Part shown: in pieces, positions 11,823 to 22,985 of the stretch | Numbering within the stretch: the stretch's first letter is position 1 | Layout: every line of letters starts with the position of its first letter | DNA from: Trema orientale | Taxonomy: Eukaryota; Streptophyta; Magnoliopsida; Rosales; Cannabaceae | Assembly (NCBI GenBank): GCA_002914845.1 | Contig: JXTC01000118.1 | Coordinates: forward strand, 386,607 to 450,606 | Length of the DNA stretch: 64,000 nucleotides | Reading direction: 5' to 3' | Notes under the pieces: model-generated | What the model was told of the DNA's origin: nothing | Databases searched by the model: none | The model's input: only the letters and a program-made list of their open reading frames with translations | Made by a program: the position numbers and the translations under genes

Positions 11823-14800
11823 TGTACAAATTCATGGAATACACTTAGTCATACTTTGATTTAAAGCCAAACCTCTCTAAACAGGTGGAATTGAAATTAA
11901 CCCGAATCTGAAACTTACAAGTCTACGACAAAATACATAATTTTCGGACATTTCTTTAAATTAGGGACAAAATTCTAGTATATAACCAAATACATAAAGG
12001 CAAATGTTCACATCATCGGATCACTCTACTCGGTTTTTCCATTAATCTGAAAACTTGAAACTCCTCATTCAAAACGGCTCTTTTTGCTAGTTAAAAGTAA
12101 AAGTTCATTAAATATCTCTATATATGAAAAGCATATTTTCAGATTCACCAACCCAAAATAGTTTAAAAGATCGGCCCTTAATTCTATGTCACGATTCGAA
12201 AGAAAAAAAAAATTGTATTATCCTGAAAAATTTGCCACAAATTAATCAGCTACTAATTAAGAAAAGTCATACACTAATTAACCTAATCATAGAGGCAAGC
12301 TGATCTCGATCATTAGTTTAATATATGATTAATAACACTATAATTTAATTTTTCTTCCTCTTTAATCGAATATTGTTTTTAGCTCAACGTGGGGAATATG
12401 TACTGTATATTTGTTAATACGTACTTGGCCATGTGGATTGGATAGCAAGGGGTTTTGGCACTTTTCTTTTGCTAGATACATTTCCTACAACTATTGTAGT
12501 GCCTTATTTATTTGTCTTCGAAAATGAAAACAGAATATGAATCCAAGCTTAATTAAGTCCCCCTAAATGATCAGCATGTGTCACTTGATTGGAATCAACA
12601 AGAAATGGAGACAATTAACGATTTCCAGTTCCATACATATAGGAAGAGACTAATGAATAGGAGATAATGAGAAGGCCAGATTAAACGAAGAAAATTTCAG
12701 CATAATTTATGGAAGAGATCAAGGAATAAGAAGGTCAGTTCTAGCAACTGACTTGCTCAAAGAAAGTGTAAGAAATGAATTTGTACGTACTGGCAACGGT
12801 ATAGTACTCAGTTGGAAATCTATTAATAAATAACACAACCCTTATTTACCCATATATGTACATATATACTAGTACACAGTCCCTCTCTTGATGCTCATTC
12901 TCTAAGTCCAGTTTTATTCAAAAAAATAAAAAAATTCTAACTTTTGTTCCGGATTTTCGATAGCAATTCTGATCTTGTTATTTATCATTAGGGAATGAAC
13001 GAGTCATGTGAAACCGTTTCACACAAAATAATATAGGAAAATTCTCCTATGGGGACAGAAAAATAATGATTAACTTCTCACAGTCGTTGATTTTAAAGAG
13101 TTTAAAGTTTCCTCATTAATATAATCAGAAATTAAATGAAAGTAAATAAAGTTAGTCGTCACCAATATACACCAGAAATAATATTCATACAATTTGTGTT
13201 TAATTTTAACGTAATACAACGTTGTAACACATAATCATACAGTCAGATCTCAGATGGTAGTATAATGTAATAATTCAACATCTAATAATTACACAAAATG
13301 CATGTGCGGTGATCATCACGAGGACAGTATAGAAAATGATGTAGGCTCATTGGCCCCATGTTTTGACCTATCTTAGGGGAACTATCCAGAAACACGTACG
13401 TAACAGAGCCAATCGATGGCACTATTGATTGAGTAGCAAAAAGGGGCTAGGAGAGCCATCGATGTTGAAGCAGATAATATTGTTGGCTGTTGTTTTGTTT
13501 TGTTAAAATAAAGTTTTTGGATGGTTCATTCATGGATCTAAAGACACACATGAACTGATGAACAGCCCGTGAAATTTATATAAAGACCGTACTTAACTAG
13601 AAGACATGAACTTCAACTTTTGTTTATTGTCTCAGAACACAACTCATTCTAAGGTTCACGAGCAAGGAATTGTGACTTTCTTCTTCTATCTAGATGCGTG
13701 GGTCCACCAAACTTGCAAACAATTAATGTATTTGGGCTTTCTCTTCTTCTGCTTCTAATCCTAATTGGAGTTATTCGTGGGTGGCTCAAATTAATAGACG
13801 ACTGGATCACCACACCATAAAGTAAGATGGATGTTGTAGTACGGAAAACTTATCAATATATAGTGCATTTTGTTTTTTTTTTTTTTTTTCTGAACTTCAA
13901 AATCGAATTTGTAATATTGCAGCTGAGAGAAAATTTACATTCCACTTATTTCATTGTCATAGATTTGGTAAAAGGCAAATGCATATGTAGATATATTGGG
14001 AAAAATAATGAAACCGAGCAAGGAATAGATAGAGAGGCCGGAGAGATTAAAATCATGTCAACCAAGTTGCCCTACGAGCCGCTCCCTCCCTTGCAAACCA
14101 ACTCAAAGAATGGAAAATATTATTAAGGAAACATAATACAAAGTTAAGATAAAAGAAAGTCGATATGGAACCACTAAAACCTCCAAAATGGCAACATAAT
14201 AGAGAAAAGACCAAGATATATCCCAAAAAAAAAACACAACATAATTACTGGGGAGTCCACAAGATCATGGCTTTGAGATAATCACTTTGGATATTTCCCA
14301 TCTAGAACATGACTAACTAAAACCATTTTTGAAAAAACTTCAATAAGAAAAAAAAAATCTAAAAATGAAAGAGTATAAAAAAAATATAAAAATAAAAAAA
14401 CTATATATATATGTAAACTTTTTGAAATTAGGGCATGGATGTAGTCCCGCTCACAGGACCAGTCCCGTTCATGTTTTGACCAACACATGTGATGTCATGT
14501 GTTGTCATGTTTTATATATATGTAGTATATAATCTAATATTTTGTGATCAAGTGCATGCAGTGAAAGTTTACAACGTAACCTTCTAGACATCCGAGCAAA
14601 AAAATGTAACTGCTAGACAACAATGTGAAGTGTCTATGTCAACAAAGGTAGAGAGACACTAACAAACAAACAAACAAAAAAAAAAAAAAAAGCACAAAGG
14701 TAGAGAGATAGAGTTCTCGATCCTCAAAGACAAATCTAATATATTTGAAGAAAATATAACTTTAGCCTTATATACGTAGATATGCTGCTACCTTTTCTAT

Positions 14801-15338
14801 TCCCTCCATCTTTGTTATACAAAAACCCTACACAAGGGAAAAGAAAATGCAAAATCTGAAAGATGTTGCACCACATAACAACCGTTCATATCTAATTATG
14901 GCTAATGTTAACCTTTTCAATTCTTTTGAAGAATCTTGTTATTAGCTTTTTTATAAGGGAAGAATTGTGTCATTATTATGCTTATAAAAAAGTTCAGTGT
15001 CATTGTTATTAGTGTGTTGATATTAGAAGTGTTGGACTTTATGCAAATTTGTTTCTAAGTATAGATTCCAATGTGGATTTTGGAACGTTTCTCTACAGGA
15101 AAATTGACATACATAGTAGTAATTTTAATTAAAGTGATTTTTTTAGGAGTATTTTGAAAAATGATTTTTTTTTAATAGTATTTTAGTGTTTTGTAACTGC
15201 GTAACGGAAGGTTACATAATTTGTGACTACTGATTAGTCATAGAAAAGTTATAATTTTATAGTCATACATTGTGTGATCCCTCGTCATACAATTTGTGAC
15301 ACTACTAAAAATGTCAATTTGAAAAGGATTACTAAAAA
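11823..15338. other. intergenic, no gene seen
   Basis: AT-rich sequence. Short open frames such as 13827..14126 have low-complexity composition and no recognisable domain. A patch at 15190..15300 carries repeated ATTTGTGAC-type motifs, similar to those in the MULE-like element at 35025..36945. Confidence 0.5.
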
Positions 15339-15854
15339 AGTCAATACATTTTTATACTTTATATTTTGACTGAGTTTAATTTATATATTGTGTTTTGGTT
15401 ATTATTAATATCGACCTCTAAATTTGAAACTTGTAACAAATTTATACCTTCTTTAAGTCCAACACTAATTTTGACCATCAAGTTAATTTATTAAAATACT
15501 CTTGTAAACTTTAATAATATATATTTTAATACTTAATTTAAATTTAAAACTAATTAAAATTAATAACTAAAAAAAAACATTTAAAAGTAGTTTAAAAAAT
15601 GCAAAACCCAACGAAAATTAAATATTATTAAAAAAACACTTCATCAATTTTATATAAGTTTTAAATTTAACTTCTTTTAAAATATATATTTAAACTTTTA
15701 AGATATTTTGGTGAATATAATTGGTGTTTGACTCAGAAAGAATATAAATTTATTACGAATTCTAAATTTGAAGGTCAAAGTTGATAATAACCAAAACACA
15801 AATTATAAATTGAACAAACAGTCAAAATGCAAAATATACAAATGTAATTGCCTC
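15339..15854. mobile_element. MULE-type MITE, about 110-bp inverted ends, 9-bp duplication
   Basis: The first and last ~110 bases are inverted copies, sharing for example GTGTTTTGGTTATTAT on one side and its complement on the other. Flanks are TACTAAAAA (15330..15338) and TACTGAAAA (15855..15863), an 8/9 match; 9 bp is the usual Mutator target duplication. There is no coding capacity. Confidence 0.7.
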
Positions 15855-15957
15855 TACTGAAAAAATTATTTTGTGCCAAATTAGTACTATCTAGATCAAT
15901 TTCCTTTCTCTATGTCATCCCTTTAAGAGTGAGTCATCGAGACCTTCATAAATCTGA

Positions 15958-16213
15958 AATTGAGTTTTTAGCCAAATGGTCAAATTTTGGAATATAGTTT
16001 GCAAAATACTCATTTTTCAAACATTGTTAAAAAATAATTAAATTTTGAAAATTATTTTAAAGATGGACGTTTTTCATATTTAGTATATCAAAATATATTG
16101 ACATTTTTCATATTTAGTATATCAAAATATCAACTAAAAAACGGCTGTTTATCAAAATAAAACTATAAAATATTTATTCTTTAAATTGATCTTAAAACAA
16201 GGTCATTTCTTAT
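15958..16213 (+). repeat. arm of a long inverted repeat (partners at 22697..22985 and 26905..27220)
   Basis: Read forward, this segment matches the reverse complement of the start of the 22.7-kb and 26.9-kb blocks. It runs through AAAATTTTGG-, TTTGAAAATTAtttt- and TCAACTAAAAA-type stretches in the same order. The arms are about 250-290 bases and diverged. They may be the terminal inverted repeats of an old large element from which the tandem unit was formed; that origin is inferred. Confidence 0.55.
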
Positions 16214-16241
16214 AAATACTCATTGAAATTTCGGCCTCACT

Positions 16242-16978
16242 TAGGGGTGTTCAAAAAAATCGCCAAACTGTGGAAACTGCCCAATCCAGTCCAAACTACC
16301 CAATCCAGACGGATTCTCTTCTTAAAGGCCGGTTACAGATTAGAAAAAATAAAAACCGACTTGGCCGGTTTAGTTTTCGGTTTTAGATAAATTCGGTCGA
16401 ATTCAAATCGAACTGGCCAATAAGTTTGTGTATATATATATATATTTTTAAAATATGTATAGTAATAGTTAAAAATTTAAGCTCATTCATTCTAATTGAG
16501 TAATGATTACTTTTAGCTCATTTAAGATTATGTCACTTAAGACTCTTATGATATTTTAGACTTTAAATCTTGTTGTTGTAATGTGTTTAAGATTAAAGAC
16601 TTTAAGTTTAATAGGACTTTCGATTAAAGATTTTAAGATATTTTAGATTGTAAGTTGTAACTAAAATTTAAGTTTAATAGGACTTTCGATTTGGTTGTAG
16701 CTTTTAACTATGTTATGGTTTCGTTTTGTATTTAGACTTTAAATTTTAGATGAAATATGATTATGATATGAGCTTAGTTGATGTTGTAATAATTCAAATT
16801 TTGCAAGTTTACAAACTAGGGAAACCGCCCATACCGGCCGCAAAAATGTTGGTGTGGTCTAGCCGGTTTGAATCGACTAACTCAAACCGCACAGATTAGT
16901 AAACCGACCAAACTGCACATTCGGATTGATTTCTGGATTGGCGATTTAGACCGTCCAGACCGGACATGAACACCTCTA
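16242..16978. mobile_element. hAT-like non-autonomous element, 737 bp, with empty site in copy 2
   Basis: The ends are TAGGGGTGTTCA and, inverted, TAGAGGTGTTCA. The flanking 8-mer GCCTCACT is identical on both sides (16234..16241 and 16979..16986). The paralogous place in copy 2 (about 23908..23922) reads GGCCTCACTTAACC with no insertion, which directly shows the pre-insertion state. Subterminal CCGGTTT/AAACCG motif repeats are typical of such elements. It has no coding capacity. Confidence 0.9.
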
Positions 16979-17696
16979 GCCTCACTTGATCGAGATGGTA
17001 CATGGGCAGGAGTCGGGACTAGAACTTCCTTGGGCCGAATGATACCTTTAAGAGTATTTATAAAAAAGAATGTCTATTTTTTCACCTTATTTTAAGAAAT
17101 AGCTGATTTTTTGACCTATTTAATAAATTTTAATTTTTGTTATATTTTTCACATAATGACCTTTTTTTAGTAGATCAATTTTTAGCACATGAATTTTATT
17201 AGTAAATTAATATGTATTAGTCCATCAATTTTATATCAGTATATCAATTTTTATTTTCAAATTTATCAATTTCATATTAGTATATCATGTATTGTGTGTT
17301 AGTATATTAATTTTATTTTAAATTTACTAATATATAAGTTTTTTATAAAATAATAAACTGATATAAATATTCAAAAACTAATTTATTTTAGTTTTTTTAA
17401 TTAAATTAGCCATTTTCAAAAAATTTTTATAAATTCGGTCCTTTTAATAATATATGAAAAATGGCCATTTCTTAAATTCAAACCTAAAATTTGACCGTTC
17501 GGCTAAGAAGCCCGATTTTAAGACTAGTCAATTTTATTATAAAAACCACATAATAACCACTAATTAAAGGTGCAACTTGGATCGAATCGGCGTGATCATT
17601 CTTGGGCTTCATAAAAAAAAAAACCAGGTTCAAAATCTGAAAAATTGAAAAAGTATGGATGGGCTAAATTACGTTTTTAAAAATTCTGAATTTATT

Positions 17697-20283
17697 GAGA
17701 AAACTACGCGAGATGCCCCTTTTTGGCATCTACTGTAACTTTATATCCCATTTTAAAACTTATAACTTCTATATCCCTTTTTTAAATTGTTAGATTTGTT
17801 TTTCCTATACTACCCTTACTTCACCTCATTTCTCTCCAGTTATCTCTCTCCCTGCTTCTCAACTTTATCCAGCCGATACCGGTGCATGCCCAGATGCTTG
17901 AAATTGTATTTAGCAAAAATTTCAAAATCTGGAACTATTGAGTCGAATACGATGGAATAATTACAAATATATATAAGGATTCTTTGATTCATTCAATCGT
18001 TTCTATTTTTTAATTTTTGAAAGGTGGGCGTTTTTCAGATATACGCATTATTTCGTTAGTTTGTTTCTTTTTTATTATTTTTTTTCAGGAAAGGTTCGTC
18101 CTTTTTAATTTATTCCTTTTCCTTTTTTTCCTCTTTGCTCATTTTTTAAACCTTTTTTCCTCTTTATTTTCATTCATAGAAAAGATAAATTATCATAGTA
18201 CATATGTATATAAAATGAGTGAAATCTTTCGTGTGAATTCTTTACTACATCAGAAATTCAAATTCACAACAATCAAGCAGCGGAGAAACTTAAAAATTAA
18301 GTATTGAATTATTAAATTTTGGGTGATAGTTATAGTGATATATTAGCAATTTACCAAAAAAAATAAAAGTAAAATAACTTGTTAATAAATTATTTACCGA
18401 TGAAATTTGTATTGTATGGTATATCAATCATATATCATTGATGTACTTGGGAAAAAATATATTAGTCAATTTAATTCAAAACTAGTAGTATTACAATATT
18501 TGATTTATATATTTAAGACCAAAAAAAATGGTGGTAAATTAATTGTCTCTTAGTTATTTACATGAGAAAAAAAAATAGTAGTAAATCAATCATATATCAA
18601 TGACTTACATGAGAAAAATAGTGATAAAACAATGGTATATCGATGATTTATTTGGTCTAAGGACATAATGATGGTAAAAGATTGATATATCAATTATTTA
18701 CTTGATTTAATTAGAGGAAAAAAAGGGAAAAAAAATTGTAGTAAATCAGTGGTAAATAAATTATTTACTTAAGTGAAAATTGGTGTTAAATAAGTGGTAT
18801 ATTAGTAATTTACTTGAGAAAAATAGTTGTAAATTCGAGGTATATCATTGTTTTACTTGAGAAAAAAAATCGTAGTAAATAAGTGGCACACAAGTGATTT
18901 CTACGAGGAAAAAAATGTAAATCAATGGTATATGAACAATTTATTTCTTTTAATTAACCAAAAAAAAATAATGGTAAATCAGTGGTATATAAGTGATTTA
19001 CTTAAAGAAAAGTAATTATAGTAAATTAGTGGTATATCAATGATTTACATGATTTAATTGAGAAAAAATGGTGGTAAAATAATGGTATATTGTTTACTTG
19101 ATTTATTTAAGGAAAAAGAATAAAAAAATGGTGATAATTAAGTTGTATATATATATAAGCCATTTAGTTGAGAAAAAATAATAGTGGTAAATTAATGGTA
19201 AATTAATTATTTACGTGATTTAATTGAGGAAAACAGTACTGGTAAATTAGTAGTAAAATAATTATTTACATTATTTAATTGAGAAAAAAATAATGTTGAA
19301 TTCATAGTATATTACAAATTTATTTGAGAGAAAATGGTGGTAACTCAATGTTTGTTAGTGACTAACTAGAGGGGAAAAAAATTAAATGGTTAATAAATGG
19401 TATATGGATGATTTATTTCTAGTTTTGAAAAGTAAATAAAAAATAAGAAAGTAAATATATATATATGCACATATGTCTATATGTCAATTATTTTTAAGTT
19501 GAGAATCTATGAATACTTTAAACTAATCTCCTTTCAGGCATTTTCTTAAACAGTTGACTGCATCTTTTATAAGATAACTAATAATTTGGTGATTCTTTTT
19601 CTTAATTCTTAGTAAATGTCAAAAAGGTAATGTATCTCAAAAAGGTCTCTCTGCCTAGCTGGGCTAATTTAGGTTGGTGAGACTTTCTTGCCTTATACAT
19701 TTCTAAGAGGCATAATATTAAACATTTTATGAGCATTACTTTAAAAAAGGGAAACCAATTTTGCACGATTTGAATCCAACTAGCCACAACTCGAAATTTA
19801 GATGAATCCCAGACTAAAATCAACTATATTTTTCTATATATACACACAAAATCTCCATAATATAAAATAATGAAAATGCTTTCTGTGAGAGAAGTCACTG
19901 TCACTAGTGATTACCGACGACATAAACCATGACCTCCACCAAATGCTGAAGCTCCCCTTCATCAACTCGACCTTTATCGTCGCGGCCTTGTGCATATTAT
20001 TTGTGTGTTCAATATATAATTACTTCCATACAATCCAAAGTCGTACTCCATGGCAGCTGAGATTGGAGGAAGTGTGCTGCCTGAATGGTCGTCGGAGGTC
20101 AAGCAGCGGATATCGTCAGAGTTGGGGGAGAAGATATAGTATGAAAAATTCTAATGTATACAAGGGGTAAACTTGGAATTATGAAATCCATAATTACAAA
20201 AAGGGATATTTGTGTACATGAATTTTAAAAAGGATATCCGTTAAAACTAACTCCAATAATTGGGGTATTTTTGTTTAAATCCC
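17697..20283. mobile_element. MULE-like element, 2.6 kb, absent from copy 2
   Basis: In copy 2 the sequence GAATTTATTTGG is continuous (25037 region). Here it is split, leaving GAATTTATT (17688..17696) and AAATTTATT (20284..20292), an 8/9 match. The ends show diverged long inverted similarity: ATATCCCATTTTAAAA...ATATCCCTTTTT on the left against an inverted ATATCCTTTTTAAAA...ATATCCCTTTTT on the right. The core holds a minisatellite (18330..19440). A small GC-richer stretch at 19890..20150, with a short open frame (19907..20170) that I do not recognise, might be captured sequence. Confidence 0.7.
18330..19440 (+). repeat. minisatellite of about 55-65-bp degenerate units
   Basis: A unit of the type GGTAAATCAATGGTATATCA + ATGATTTACTTGA + TTAATTGAGAAAAAA recurs roughly 18-20 times with much variation. 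Each unit pairs GTAAAT with ATTTAC, so single units can form a small hairpin. The array sits inside the 2.6-kb MULE-like element. Confidence 0.75.
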
Positions 20284-20429
20284 AAATTTATTTGGAAATA
20301 TCATTTTTCAAAAAGTTTATTTAGAAAAATAACACTATTCAAAACGATTTATATAAATGATACTTTTTGTTTTTCAAAATTGGTATTTTTGAAAGGTATT
20401 TGATGTAACTCTATTGGCTAAAAAAATGA

Positions 20430-20760
20430 AAAATGGGTTTTGAACACTTTTACCTATAAAAACTAAAAAGAATTACAAAAATACAAAGTCAATTTTTTTT
20501 TTCCCGATTCCTGTACAATTTGTTTTAGAAAAATATCAATATTTAAAATATTTTTAGAAAAATACCATTTTGAAAATAGTTACTCGTTATCATTTTCTAA
20601 AAACTAATTACCAGCTGCCAGTTATATACTAGTTATAAATATTTTTAGTTACCTGTTATCAGTACTCGAAAACTGGTTACTAATTACTATTTTTAAAAAT
20701 GGCATTTTTCAAAAAATAAAAATTTTCTAATAAAAACCGTACATGATCTACAAAAAGCAG
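20430..20760 (+). mobile_element. old long-arm repeat (ATGGGTTTTGAACACTTTTA family), shared with copy 2 at 25180..25505
   Basis: The start GGGTTTTGAACACTTTTACC and the following AAAGAATTACAAAAATAC match the arms of the fold-back elements at 24556 and 25897. Because it is present at the same place in both tandem copies, it predates the duplication. Only one arm is recognisable. Confidence 0.6.
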
Positions 20761-21509
20761 TGCCCACCAAATTTATTTAGAAATATCATTTTTAAAAAGT
20801 TTATTTAGAAAAATAACACTTTTCAAAATTATTTATAAAATGACAGTTTTTCTCCCTCAAAATGGGTATTTTCAAAGTTATTTGAGATAACTAATTTAGT
20901 TACTTGATTTGTAATCTCAAGTACCTTATTAATTTGTAGAAAGTGACAATTTTCTAAAGAGTTTTAAAAGTGATATTTTTCTAAATAAATTCAAATTTTA
21001 AAAAAATTTTAAATTCGAGACTTTTTTTTTTTTTTTTTTAAATTTTACCATATAAAATCAAATTTCGTCTCATTATTCTTCATGCTATTACGAACCAGCC
21101 TGAAAATGAAGTATTTCAAGTGTAGCTTAATTATGCAACCCACTAGAAATGCAACTTGGTCCGAATTGGCCTGATGTTAACCCGACACCGAAGTCGTGTT
21201 CAGGCCAGAATGGACCGACCTGACATTTTACTACTCCAGGTCCGAGCCTAGCTTGGCTCATAAGCCATGTGTGTCAGGCCCAAACGGGCTCCTTACTTGT
21301 CACTAAATGACAATATGAGTATGTACAAGAAATGGCTTTTCCTTTTGGGTTTTGGACACTTATACCTATATTTCAAAAAATAATACCAAATTTACGACCT
21401 TTCAAAAATAATAAAAATCCGTACGACCTTTTCATGGTATTTTTCTAAATACTTTGAAAGTTCGAAAACGCGGTGGCATTTTAGTAAATAAGTCATCATT
21501 TTTTTTTTA

Positions 21510-22062
21510 CAGGAAACTATAAAGGTTTCCTATTAGCGGAATGTTTTGTAAGTAATTAAATTATAGGAAACCGCAAAAGTTTTCTGGAAATCAGTTTGGT
21601 TTTCTTTAGCCGAAAGTCCTGTACGTAAATAAATCACAGGAAAGCACAAAGGTTTCCTAGAAACCATTTTGGTTTTCTTTAGCCAAATACCTATACATAA
21701 GTAAATCACATGAAACTATGAACATTTCCAGAAAATTATTGTGGTTTCCTTTTTGTAGAATGTCTTGTAGCTAAATAAATCACAGGAAACCATCGTAGTT
21801 TCCGAATATTCTGTACGTAAGTAAATCACATGAAACCACGAATATTTTCGGGAAACCATTGTGGTTTCTTTTTTGTAAAATGTCTTGTAGCTAAATAAAT
21901 CACAGGAAACCATCGTGGTTTCCTTTTAGCAGATTACCCTGTAGCTAAGTAAATCACAGGAAACTACAAAAATTTCCTAAAAACCATTGCAGTTTCTTTT
22001 TCAAATCACAGGAAACAATGAAAGTTTCCTGAAAGCTATTGTGATTTCCTTTTTGAAGAATG
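21510..22062 (+). repeat. minisatellite of palindromic units, truncated by gap
   Basis: Units of about 50-75 bases start AAATCACAGGAAACCA and contain GGTTTCC soon after, so each holds an imperfect inverted repeat GGAAACC/GGTTTCC. Intervening TTTGTAGAATGTCTTGTAGC is also repeated. About nine units are visible before the gap; the true number is unknown. Confidence 0.8.
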
Positions 22063-22566
22063 NNNNNNNNNNNNNNNNNNNNNNNNNNNNNNNNNNNNNN
22101 NNNNNNNNNNNNNNNNNNNNNNNNNNNNNNNNNNNNNNNNNNNNNNNNNNNNNNNNNNNNNNNNNNNNNNNNNNNNNNNNNNNNNNNNNNNNNNNNNNNN
22201 NNNNNNNNNNNNNNNNNNNNNNNNNNNNNNNNNNNNNNNNNNNNNNNNNNNNNNNNNNNNNNNNNNNNNNNNNNNNNNNNNNNNNNNNNNNNNNNNNNNN
22301 NNNNNNNNNNNNNNNNNNNNNNNNNNNNNNNNNNNNNNNNNNNNNNNNNNNNNNNNNNNNNNNNNNNNNNNNNNNNNNNNNNNNNNNNNNNNNNNNNNNN
22401 NNNNNNNNNNNNNNNNNNNNNNNNNNNNNNNNNNNNNNNNNNNNNNNNNNNNNNNNNNNNNNNNNNNNNNNNNNNNNNNNNNNNNNNNNNNNNNNNNNNN
22501 NNNNNNNNNNNNNNNNNNNNNNNNNNNNNNNNNNNNNNNNNNNNNNNNNNNNNNNNNNNNNNNNNN
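22063..22566. other. assembly gap (504 unknown bases)
   Basis: A run of N interrupts the minisatellite. Open frames that appear to run through it are artefacts. Confidence 1.
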
Positions 22567-22696
22567 GGAGGTCGTATTTTTTGGAATTTTGTTTAGAAAG
22601 GTCGTATAAAAGTTGAACAATTTTTTACAACCGTAATTTTGGAATTATTTTTTAAAAAATCATATTAGGTGTCATTTTCCCTTTCCTTTTCCTTTT

Positions 22697-22985
22697 TTTC
22701 CAGATCAATTTAAAAATAGACTTTTTTACACTTATTTAATAAAATGACGGTTTTATAATTTTGTTTTAATAAATGGTCAATTTTTAGTTGATTTATCTTT
22801 TATGAAGTAAATCAATTTTTAAAAAAATAAATCAATTTTCAAAAAACAAATTAATATATTTTGATTACTAAATAAAAAAACGGTCATTTTTATGTAATTT
22901 TCAAAATTCAGTTTTTAAAAACGGCTATTTTACAAATTACGATCCAAAATTCGGCTATGTGGCTAAATATCTCAATAAAAAAAAA
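22697..22985 (-). repeat. inverted-repeat arm, block B of tandem copy 1
   Basis: Reverse complement matches 15958..16213; the direct copy is at 26905..27220. It is followed in both tandem copies by GGGCTTCTTACAAAAT. Confidence 0.55.

Larger units (their letters stand above)
21347..22681. mobile_element. MULE-like element with minisatellite core, perfect 9-bp duplication, contains assembly gap
   Basis: Left end GGGTTTTGGACACTTATACC and inverted right end GGGAAAATGACACCTAATAT begin similar long arms, continuing with TTTCAAAAAATAATACCAAA against TTTTAAAAAATAATTCCAAA. Flanks are the identical 9-mer TTTCCTTTT (21338..21346 and 22682..22690), although this 9-mer is low in complexity. Copy 2 lacks the element: at 26890 ATGACTTTTTC runs straight on to CAGATCAATTTAAAAATAG. 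The core is a tandem array cut by unknown bases. No transposase is visible in the sequenced part. Confidence 0.75.

Noticed and set aside
13827-14126. 99-residue open frame
   Set aside because: It begins with a poly-phenylalanine stretch from a T run and shows no domain; typical of chance frames in AT-rich DNA.
19907-20170. 87-residue open frame with a hydrophobic segment near the right end of the 2.6-kb element
   Set aside because: No recognisable domain, start context or conservation; it is kept only as a note of possible captured sequence within the element.
21510-22062. CRISPR-like look of regularly spaced AAATCACAGGAAACC repeats
   Set aside because: Units are degenerate, spacers are themselves repeated and the setting is a plant chromosome; it is a minisatellite within a transposon.
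21987-22620. Open frames of about 200 residues on both strands
   Set aside because: They consist almost entirely of unknown bases in the assembly gap.
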